This document shows, in pieces, positions 1 to 5,709 of a DNA stretch of 5,975 bases. Made by a program: the position numbers and the translations under genes. Numbering within the stretch: the stretch's first letter is position 1; the number at the start of each line of letters is the position of its first letter. Below the pieces are notes generated by a model. The model saw nothing but the letters and a program-made list of their open reading frames with translations. It made no database searches and was not told where the DNA came from. The stretch comes from an uncultured Tessaracoccus sp. (lineage in GTDB: Bacteria > Actinomycetota > Actinomycetes > Propionibacteriales > Propionibacteriaceae): positions 1-5,975 of the forward strand of contig NZ_CAMYPD010000079.1 in NCBI RefSeq assembly GCF_947286155.1, written 5' to 3'.

Positions 1-1746
1 GCCCGGTTTGTGATCTCGTGGGCCGGTCGCGGCACAGGCAAGGCCGATCTTGTGCGCACCTCGCATATGGTTGACGGCTCCACTGTGCAGCTGGTGATCG
101 CCAGCGATGTTGATCTTCGCGGTGCTGAGCAGTGGGTCGACTCGGAGGCTCCCTATGGGGAGCATGTGGTGCAGCATATTTACCGGCTGGGGTCTGCGTG
201 GGTTGATGTTCCGCCCGTGGCGTCGGGTGTGGTGGCGCTGTCTGATCCGATCTCGGGCCGGACGGTGCCGCTGATTGGCGCTGAGGTCGGGGATTTGACG
301 TTTGAGTCGAGCACCGAGGTGACGTGGCTGCATGTGACGCCAGGTGGGCATCCATTAATGTCGGTGCGCCCGGAGCAGTCACCGGTGGAGCAGTTGACGT
401 TCTACACGACGACGGATTCTGATCGCCTCCTGCTTGGGGAGTTGATGGCGACTCGGCGGCCTTTACTGCTGCGCACAGGTGAGCGGGGCGTGGCAGACAG
501 ATGGTTTACGCTCGCGGGTCCGAGGGTGGAGCAGCGGCTGCATTCGCAGATGGCCCGGGAGCAGTGGCGTCGGCACTCGTGGGATGTGATAGAGGTGCCG
601 CGCCCGAAGATCAAGGCGAACGCGGGTATCGCGACGCTGGGGCAGCTGCATGAAGCCATCGAGCCGTCGGTGAGTAGGCGGTGGCGGGTGAGTGGCTCGC
701 CACGCATGCTTGCCGATACGGACCGATATGAGGCGTTCCCCCGTGTTACGCGATTCGGTGACGGCGTGCTGGTGGCGTGGAGCTCACAGACGGATCACTA
801 TCAAAAGAATGGGCCATCGTATGGGCAGCTTGCTTATTCTCGCGATGGTGTAACGTGGGGCGCTCCGGTGCGGCTGAGTTCCGGGGCGCATACCCCGGTT
901 GCTGTGCGGGCGCTCGGCAACCGCTACGCGGTGCTGGCGATGACCAGGGGCCCGTTCGCGGGGTATTTGGGTGTGTCGTCGAACCCTGCGTCACCTCCGA
1001 GCTTGAAGCAGCTCACTCACGCCGATTGGGGTGCGCCGCCGAGCACGTGGACATTCCCGGCGGACATGCTGTGGGTCGACAACGGCACTGCCGACGGCCT
1101 GATGCTTGCCGCGTGCTACTCGGGGCAAGGAATTTACCTGACTTCCTCCACTGACGCGGGCAAGACATGGGAGCCTCAGGCGAACCCAATCCAGGCGCAG
1201 TTCAAGGACGGGAGTGGGCCTGCCGAGTCGCAGCTGTCGAAGCTGCCGGATGGGCGTCTGATGATGATCACCCGCTGGGATACGCATGTACGCGCCGGTG
1301 TGCACTGGGGCGACATGTGGGTGCAATGGTCGCGCGACGATGGACGCACATGGACGAAGCCGCGCAAGGCGATTGCCGACGTGTCTGGCCAGCCCGCAAC
1401 CGCGGTGATGCCTGACGGGTCGCTACTGGTTACTTTGCGCGACCCACGGATGGATGGGTCGCCGCAGTCGCTGGTGCTCGGTGAGTCGCGCGACGGTGGG
1501 GCGACGTGGGGGCTGCTCGACGTCGATCCGGGGCGCATGATGTATGCGGATCTCGTGCCGCTCAACGACTCGACGGCGCTGCTCGTGGGCGCGTCGGAGA
1601 AGTCGAGCACCAACACCGATGTGTGGACGGTGAAGCTTCAGATCGCCGAGTCGCGTACTGGCAGGCTGGGTGATATCGCTGAGCGGTGGGAGACGCTCGG
1701 CGATGTGGCTGCCGAATCGTTCACGCAAGACAGGCTGCTGCTGTGA
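1..1746 (+). CDS. Minor tail protein (Dit-like N-terminus) fused to a sialidase-like Asp-box beta-propeller, 5' truncated
   Basis: The frame is open to the first base and the GTG at 10 has no Shine-Dalgarno in the nine bases before it, so the gene almost certainly starts upstream. Residues are numbered from that GTG (578 residues visible). Residues 1-200 look like the actinophage minor tail family: an Ig/FN3-like strand region ending near DSEAPYGEHVVQHIY (44-58), then a second beta domain with RRPLLLR (149-155) and a closing WDVIEVPRP (191-199). Residues about 224-547 form a sialidase-like propeller with Asp boxes at 277, 380, 441 and 493. The last 30 residues look helical. The protein probably sits at the tail tip, where the propeller could bind or cleave host-surface glycan. 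The gene overlaps the next one by GTGA, suggesting translational coupling. The propeller fold is well supported; sialidase activity is inference. A binding-only propeller is the main alternative. Confidence 0.9.
   Translation, partial: ARFVISWAGRGTGKADLVRTSHMVDGSTVQLVIASDVDLRGAEQWVDSEAPYGEHVVQHIYRLGSAWVDVPPVASGVVALSDPISGRTVPLIGAEVGDLTFESSTEVTWLHVTPGGHPLMSVRPEQSPVEQLTFYTTTDSDRLLLGELMATRRPLLLRTGERGVADRWFTLAGPRVEQRLHSQMAREQWRRHSWDVIEVPRPKIKANAGIATLGQLHEAIEPSVSRRWRVSGSPRMLADTDRYEAFPRVTRFGDGVLVAWSSQTDHYQKNGPSYGQLAYSRDGVTWGAPVRLSSGAHTPVAVRALGNRYAVLAMTRGPFAGYLGVSSNPASPPSLKQLTHADWGAPPSTWTFPADMLWVDNGTADGLMLAACYSGQGIYLTSSTDAGKTWEPQANPIQAQFKDGSGPAESQLSKLPDGRLMMITRWDTHVRAGVHWGDMWVQWSRDDGRTWTKPRKAIADVSGQPATAVMPDGSLLVTLRDPRMDGSPQSLVLGESRDGGATWGLLDVDPGRMMYADLVPLNDSTALLVGASEKSSTNTDVWTVKLQIAESRTGRLGDIAERWETLGDVAAESFTQDRLLL
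679..1650 (+). other. Sialidase-like (BNR/Asp-box) beta-propeller domain within the first tail protein
   Basis: Four Asp boxes are visible: SRDGVTW (277-283, one residue shorter than the S-x-D-x-G-x-T-W consensus), STDAGKTW (380-387), SRDDGRTW (441-448) and SRDGGATW (493-500). FPRV at 243-246 sits where GH33 sialidases carry the F/Y-R-I-P motif (first arginine). ESQLSKLPDGRLMMITR places Glu406 and Arg422 sixteen residues apart, which is how I recall the catalytic Glu and second Arg of bacterial GH33 enzymes. R477 or R480 in LRDPR could be the third arginine. Tyr512 in MMYADLVPL sits where the nucleophilic Tyr is expected. The acid/base Asp is less clear; D262 in SSQTDHY is a candidate. Boundaries are approximate. 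Confidence 0.8.
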
Positions 1747-2861
1747 TTCGGCTCGAGTCGCAGATCGATGCGGCGGTTGATGAGCATCTGGCGGAGTCGG
1801 CTGTTGATGCTCGCCTCGAGATTGTGTCGAGGCTGGGCGGCACGGTGCTTGGCCGCCTGGTGCCGACGGCGGGGACTGTGGCGTTCGATGCGTCGCAGCG
1901 TCGTGGTGCGCTCGACGTGGATGCGATTGTCGGGGAGTCGATCATGCATGACCGGCACCCTGTGGGGAATCTCGGGCAGACCCTCGAGGTGTGGTGGACG
2001 TGGCCCATGATCGGCGTGAGCGTGCCGCTTGGTTGGTGGCTCGTCTCGGAGGCGGAGCACGTCAGCGGCGGCTTGTGGCGTGTCAGTGCCGACCCGGAGG
2101 GCCCTGCGCGGCTGGATCGGGCGAAGTGGTGGGAGCCGGGTGGAATCGTAGTCTCGGGTGTGGCTGGCGCGCAGATCACGCGCATGACGCGCGAGGCGGG
2201 TGTGGAGTGGGTGCCCACGCTGGATTTCTCTGAGTGGAAGCTGCCTGCCACGGAGTGTGAGGCGGGTGCGACGGTGCTGTCGACGCTGGAGCAGATCATC
2301 ACGCAGGCCGGCTCTGAGCTGCGTCCTAGTCGTCGGGGTCGGGGTGTGGAGATTGGGCGTCGCGCGACGGGTGTTGAGTCTGACTGGTCGTGGGGGAATG
2401 CGGGCGTGCCGCTGGTGTCGGTTACGGGCACGCCAGCGGTTGAGGAGATTCCGAACCGCGTCACGGTGTGGCGTGAGGATGACAAGGACGGGAAGCGCAC
2501 GGTCACGGGCTGGTCGGAAATGCTGAAGTCCGGGCCGCGCCGCTGGGATGGCCCCTACGGGCGTGTGCCGGAGGTGATCCGACTGGATGGCCCAGCGACA
2601 CAGGGTGCTATGCGTGCCCAGGCGCGTCGGCAGCTCACGCGGCGGATCGAGGAGGCGTCCACGATTCAGGTGACGCTGCGGGCCGACCCCCGTATCGAGG
2701 TCGGGGATATCGCGACGATTCGCGACACCACGTCGCGGACTGACTGTGTGGGGCGTGTCGCCTCGATGAAGCTCGACGTCGGCACCGGGCAGGCCGAGGT
2801 GGAGTGCACCGTGCTGCGGGGCACCGTGTGCGGCCAGCCTGCCCAAGTGACCACTATCTAG
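1743..2861 (+). CDS. Minor tail protein, predicted tail-hub (gp27-like) component
   Basis: This encodes 372 residues from GTG at 1743. That start is preferred over an ATG at 1686 because it gives a four-base GTGA overlap with the preceding gene and removes a 19-residue leader made only of overlapped sequence; no strong Shine-Dalgarno is visible. The N-terminal half is beta-rich (VLGRLVPTAGTVAFDASQRR, 35-54), with a Trp-rich strand LEVWWTWPMI (81-90). The middle holds a helix and the junction VTGTPAVEEIPNRVTVW (227-243). The end has DGPYGRVPEVIRLDGPATQG (269-288), a basic helix RAQARRQLTRRIEEAS (291-306), then ADPRIEVGDIATI (314-326). This order matches actinophage minor tail proteins that follow the Dit-like gene and are likened to gp27-type hubs closing the tail tube. 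No enzymatic motif was seen. The family call rests on recognition, not a search; the hub role is inferred from order and fold pattern. Confidence 0.85.
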   Translation: MIRLESQIDAAVDEHLAESAVDARLEIVSRLGGTVLGRLVPTAGTVAFDASQRRGALDVDAIVGESIMHDRHPVGNLGQTLEVWWTWPMIGVSVPLGWWLVSEAEHVSGGLWRVSADPEGPARLDRAKWWEPGGIVVSGVAGAQITRMTREAGVEWVPTLDFSEWKLPATECEAGATVLSTLEQIITQAGSELRPSRRGRGVEIGRRATGVESDWSWGNAGVPLVSVTGTPAVEEIPNRVTVWREDDKDGKRTVTGWSEMLKSGPRRWDGPYGRVPEVIRLDGPATQGAMRAQARRQLTRRIEEASTIQVTLRADPRIEVGDIATIRDTTSRTDCVGRVASMKLDVGTGQAEVECTVLRGTVCGQPAQVTTI

Positions 2862-2873
2862 GAGACGAGGAAG
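2860..2873 (+). promoter_or_regulatory. Ribosome binding region of the small tail-tip gene
   Basis: Two purine runs, AGGAG at 2860-2864 and GAGG at 2867-2870, lie before ATG 2876. The second is five bases from the start codon. The first overlaps the TAG stop of the preceding gene. This site decides the ATG at 2876 over the upstream in-frame ATG at 2804, which lies inside the previous gene. Confidence 0.7.
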
Positions 2874-2875
2874 CT

Positions 2876-3382
2876 ATGCCTGCATCGCCTGCGAAAACTC
2901 AGAATCTGGGGCTGCCCCGATTCGCACCTGACTATTCGACGCGCACCTGGGAGCACCTGAACAGCATCTCGGACGGCATCGATAAGCATCTGGGTGAGTG
3001 GAAGACGTATACCCCGGTGTGGTCGCAGTCGAACGGCACGATCTTGAAGGTCGCCTCGGGGTCGCTGACTGGCCGCTACACGCAGGTCGGCAAGACAGTG
3101 ATAGCGAGCATTCGGCTCGTGCGGGCGAGCAACTCGTGGGTCGGGTCTGGTAACTGGATTTTCTCGCTCCCCCCGGTCACGCCGAAGGCGTGGAACATGG
3201 TTGGCGGTAGCCTGTCTGCGATCCGTGGCGGCAAGTTCTACGGCGGCGCGGTGTTCCCGGTGTCGTCGAAGGCTGTCGGCGCGATCGTGGGCGACTTGGG
3301 CCGGCTGTCGACGACAATCCCGACGAAGACACACAAGTCGGGCGACTGGTACTCCCTGCAAGTCGTGTACGAGGCGGCCTGA
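2876..3382 (+). CDS. Small tail-tip protein with phage adhesin-like beta module
   Basis: This encodes 168 residues. The N-terminus reads LGLPRFAPDYSTRTWEHLNS (11-30) followed by ISDGIDKHLGEW, a layout typical of small actinophage proteins just before the fibre gene: a short Pro/Asp-containing lead and one helix. The rest, from YTPVWSQSNGTI (45-56) through SGSLTGRYTQVGKTVIASIR (61-80) to SGNWIFSLPPVTP (91-103), is a beta-rich module I recognise as a recurring phage tail segment: YTP-W, a central LTGRY-Q-GK-V strand pair, then G-W-FSLP. It is often found at the C-terminus of larger tail proteins, while here it stands alone. It lacks transmembrane segments and a signal peptide. It ends two bases before the fibre gene, so the products are probably made together. 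A role in host binding or as a fibre accessory is inference. Confidence 0.8.
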   Translation: MPASPAKTQNLGLPRFAPDYSTRTWEHLNSISDGIDKHLGEWKTYTPVWSQSNGTILKVASGSLTGRYTQVGKTVIASIRLVRASNSWVGSGNWIFSLPPVTPKAWNMVGGSLSAIRGGKFYGGAVFPVSSKAVGAIVGDLGRLSTTIPTKTHKSGDWYSLQVVYEAA

Positions 3383-3384
3383 GC

Positions 3385-5691
3385 ATGAGCGAGCCCGAGA
3401 TTGGTGGGGAGATTGACCCCGACCTGATAGAGCCGGCACCCGAGCCGCCACCCCCCTACGCGGGCGAACCAGATGAGCCAGACTGGGGCGACCCGGAGCC
3501 GGAGCCGGAAGCGCCGGGCATTGACCCGTCCGAACTGCCGCCATACTCAGACACTGGGGCGATCCCACGGGATGAAGAAGAGTACCTGCCGACCGACGAG
3601 GAAGCCCACGAGCCTGCCGATCCGGGCGAACCGGAGCTTGAGCCGGAACCGCCGCAGGAAGAACCGCCCTACGCGGGCGAGTCGGATGAGCCGGACTGGG
3701 GCGAACCAGGCGAGGAGCCTGTCCCTGATCCGGGGCCTGAGCCGCAGTTCCCCGACGACGAGCCCGACGACGAGGACGACACAGAGTCACCGCTGATTGG
3801 CGAACCGTTCGCGTGGGAGGCCGACCCCGAACCGCGCGGCGAGGAGATCGCGGTCAGGGGCGAAACGGTCATCTCCTATGATGACGTGGCGGAGATGGTC
3901 ACTATCACCGGGCCGGGTGGGGAGAGCGAGACGCGAGCCTACGAGGCGCCGGAGCAGACCAGGCGGTCGGCATCGATCTTCACAGCCAAGCTGCGGGCAC
4001 AGCTAGAGCAGACACGCGCCGAGCTGGAGACACAGCTGGGTGAGATGCAGGCAAATCTGGATGCCGCAACGGAGATTATCGAGCAAGGGCCGCGCTCAGT
4101 CACTGTCTCGCACCGCGACCCAACCGCCGCTGACGCCGAGGGGCGACCAGACGGGGCGCTGTGGGAGGTGCGCAGCGAACCAGAAAACGGCCCGGTGGTG
4201 ACGCTCCGGCGCTGGTATCTGATCCGCGGCACGTGGGCGCAAACCGAGGTCATGGGGAACCTCATCGTCCCGGGAACAATTGATGCCGGCACGGTGCGCA
4301 TGGATGAGGCGTGGGCGAACAAGCTCGCCGCAAATGTGGCCACGTTCCAGCAGGCGTTCGCAGGGAAGCTCACCGCGCAGATGATCGAGGCGGATTCGTT
4401 CACTGGCTACGAGATTCGTGGCGCGAAGATCATCTCCCCCGGTAAGGCCGGCGACATCACGATCACCGATAACACGATCACTTCCTCGCGCTATGACGAG
4501 AGTGGAGAGTTGTCGGAGACAATGGTTATTGGCGGGCCGGATGGCGACTCTATCTCACTCACCCCAGCCCCGGATGAGCCACCGACGGTGGTCATTTCCG
4601 GTAGCGGCGGTAACGCGTCGTTCTCTGGTGACGTGTCGGTCAAAGATCTGCTGATCGGCGACGAGTCGGTCGCGCAGCAGTTGTCGTGGCTGCCCCGGGG
4701 CATGCTTGGCTGGACGTGGGGGTCGGGCGCGGCACTGCCGCAGATGACGAACACCCCCTACGGTTTGGTGGCGTTCACCTGGCCGCTCGAAGCGTATAGG
4801 CGCTACAAATTGTGTGGCGAAGTCGTGTTCGAGGGCACTGCTGGGGATGTTATTGAGTTCCAATTCCGTTGGCGGGCGCACCCCGAGGAGACGGCCGACA
4901 TTGCTTCGCCGGTGGTTGGTATCCGGCGCGTGCAAATCCCTGTGGGCGGAATTGGGTCGGCCCACATTGAAGCCATTTTCCGTGAAACCTTCAACTATGA
5001 CAATTATTCTGCGATGATTTCGATGCGGAATTGGTCGGCGGCGTCCCGACCGGTTAGGTTGTGGGCTGATGGCGGCTCGGATCAGTCTCAATCCTATTTT
5101 TGGCTAGAGGATTTGGGGCGAGGACCGGTGACTACCGGTATTGAGTGGAGCGACGGCGGGGGTAAGGAATTCGTGGAGCCCACGCCAGCACCCACACCGA
5201 AGCCGAAGCCGCTACCCCCGCCGCCGACGAAACGCACCTACACCAAGACCTACAGCGCGGCGTACGTGTATTCGTGGCGGGGTAGCACCGAGGTTGGTGA
5301 CGTGCTGCACCACGGCACATACCAAGGGGTGCGCCGGGTGTCGCAGATTGTCTTTCCGTATCAGGCACAGCAGGACATCACCGGGGCGACGATCAAAAAG
5401 GTTGAGGTCCGTCTAAGGAATTTGCACACCTACGCCGGTTCCGGGATGACGGCATCGCTGGTTCCCGCAACGAACTACACCAAGTCGTCCACCCCGACGG
5501 GTGCGTCGAAGAGTAACGAGACTCGGGTGCCGTGGGGCAAGGGGCAAACGAAGTTCGTGACCCTCAGCGGTTGGCAGGCGAGCACCAGGTCGGTGTACCT
5601 CGGGCATTACGCCGATTCGTCTGGCCAGTTTTACGGAAAGTTCTCTCGTGCTTTGTCCGACTGTGTTCTCAGGGTCACCTACGAGAAGTGA
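3385..5691 (+). CDS. Modular tail fibre / receptor-binding protein with acidic Pro/Glu-rich N-terminus
   Basis: This encodes 768 residues from ATG 3385, two bases after the previous stop, with GAGG at 3371-3374 as a weak Shine-Dalgarno. Residues 1-150 are low-complexity and very acidic (Glu, Asp, Pro, Gly) and contain a duplicated PPYAGE-DEPDWG motif. Residues 196-234 form a likely coiled coil (AKLRAQLEQTRAELETQLGE at 201-220). Residues 235-430 are fibre-like, with VMGNLIVPGTIDAGTVRMDE (289-308) and GYEIRGAKIISPGKAGDITI (341-360), the pattern of phage tail segments that follow a hub. Residues 430-590 look like a jelly-roll or carbohydrate-binding domain. Residues 597-616 are a Pro/Lys hinge. 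Residues 616-768 match a C-terminal domain frequent in actinophage tail proteins. The protein probably trimerises through the coiled coil and displays the last two domains for host recognition. The structural call is firm; the ligand is unknown. Confidence 0.88.
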   Translation: MSEPEIGGEIDPDLIEPAPEPPPPYAGEPDEPDWGDPEPEPEAPGIDPSELPPYSDTGAIPRDEEEYLPTDEEAHEPADPGEPELEPEPPQEEPPYAGESDEPDWGEPGEEPVPDPGPEPQFPDDEPDDEDDTESPLIGEPFAWEADPEPRGEEIAVRGETVISYDDVAEMVTITGPGGESETRAYEAPEQTRRSASIFTAKLRAQLEQTRAELETQLGEMQANLDAATEIIEQGPRSVTVSHRDPTAADAEGRPDGALWEVRSEPENGPVVTLRRWYLIRGTWAQTEVMGNLIVPGTIDAGTVRMDEAWANKLAANVATFQQAFAGKLTAQMIEADSFTGYEIRGAKIISPGKAGDITITDNTITSSRYDESGELSETMVIGGPDGDSISLTPAPDEPPTVVISGSGGNASFSGDVSVKDLLIGDESVAQQLSWLPRGMLGWTWGSGAALPQMTNTPYGLVAFTWPLEAYRRYKLCGEVVFEGTAGDVIEFQFRWRAHPEETADIASPVVGIRRVQIPVGGIGSAHIEAIFRETFNYDNYSAMISMRNWSAASRPVRLWADGGSDQSQSYFWLEDLGRGPVTTGIEWSDGGGKEFVEPTPAPTPKPKPLPPPPTKRTYTKTYSAAYVYSWRGSTEVGDVLHHGTYQGVRRVSQIVFPYQAQQDITGATIKKVEVRLRNLHTYAGSGMTASLVPATNYTKSSTPTGASKSNETRVPWGKGQTKFVTLSGWQASTRSVYLGHYADSSGQFYGKFSRALSDCVLRVTYEK
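3451..3489 (+). repeat. Copy 1 of a direct repeat encoding PPYAGE-x-DEPDWG
   Basis: This encodes residues 23-35 of the fibre protein. By hand comparison it matches copy 2 at 34 of 39 bases, with the start points 213 nt (71 codons) apart. Four of the five mismatches fall in two silent third-position sites and one Pro-to-Ser codon; the fifth is also silent. The peptide is therefore conserved more strictly than the DNA. Confidence 0.85.
3664..3702 (+). repeat. Copy 2 of the direct repeat encoding PPYAGE-x-DEPDWG
   Basis: This encodes residues 94-106 of the fibre protein. It differs from copy 1 in protein only by Ser100 in place of Pro29. Looser echoes of the same composition flank it (LPPYSDTG at 51-58, EPFAWEADPEP at 140-150), suggesting the acidic segment grew by duplication. 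Confidence 0.85.
3970..4086 (+). other. Predicted coiled-coil stalk of the fibre protein
   Basis: Residues 196-234 form a continuous, proline-free helix rich in Leu, Gln, Glu and Ala, with hydrophobic residues at roughly heptad spacing (L203, L207, L214, L218, M221, L225). It lies between the disordered acidic region and the beta-rich fibre part and would suit trimerisation. Confidence 0.65.
5230..5688 (+). other. C-terminal actinophage tail (putative receptor-binding) domain
   Basis: Residues 616-768 follow a Pro-rich hinge (EPTPAPTPKPKPLPPPP, 598-614). Recognisable elements are YSAAYVYSWRGS (623-634), the strand ITGATIKKVEVRLRNLHTYA (665-684), KFVTLSGWQ (723-731) and the closing VLRVTYEK (761-768). 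I recognise this order (a TY-A...Y-W-G opening, GATI-KVEV-L-NLH, final LR-TY-K) from the C-termini of actinophage minor tail proteins and some secreted actinobacterial proteins. Receptor binding is inferred from its end position. Confidence 0.65.
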
Positions 5692-5699
5692 CCCCGCTT

Positions 5700-5705
5700 A
5701 GGAGG
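5700..5705 (+). promoter_or_regulatory. Strong Shine-Dalgarno of the predicted lysin gene
   Basis: A perfect AGGAGG lies four bases before ATG 5710 in the 18-base gap after the fibre gene. It is the strongest ribosome binding site in the window, which would allow this gene to be translated at a high level independently of its upstream neighbour. Confidence 0.8.
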
Positions 5706-5709
5706 CATT

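Noticed and set aside
10..12. GTG as the true start of the first gene
   Set aside because: The frame is open through the first base of the window, there is no ribosome binding site, and the N-terminal domain begins mid-fold, so the gene is cut by the window edge.
1686..1742. Upstream ATG start for the hub gene
   Set aside because: It would add 19 residues (Cys/Arg/Ala-rich) encoded wholly within the preceding gene; the GTG at 1743 with its GTGA overlap is the more natural start.
1638..2846. Long open frame on the minus strand (about 400 codons)
   Set aside because: It lies fully opposite the hub gene, its product is Arg/His/Pro-rich with no recognisable domain, and such open frames arise from third-position G/C bias in high-GC genes.
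3451..3456. Run of six C as a possible phase-variation or frameshift site
   Set aside because: It is short, falls in a run of proline codons inside the repeated motif, and no alternative frame downstream gives a sensible product.
2858..3790. Minus-strand open frame of about 310 codons
   Set aside because: It runs across two well-supported plus-strand genes and their boundary, and the product is Arg/Pro/Ala-rich low complexity, typical of an antisense shadow.
3669..3872. Short minus-strand frame with a Ser/Gly-rich product
   Set aside because: It is the reverse complement of the acidic GAX/CCX-rich coding region; the composition is a by-product of that repeat-like stretch.
4801..5691. Diversity-generating retroelement variable region at the fibre C-terminus
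   Set aside because: No template repeat, reverse transcriptase or adenine-biased variable pattern was seen in the window.
5692..5709. Terminator or promoter between the fibre and lysin genes
   Set aside because: The gap is 18 bases, filled mostly by the Shine-Dalgarno, with no inverted repeat or -10/-35 pair.
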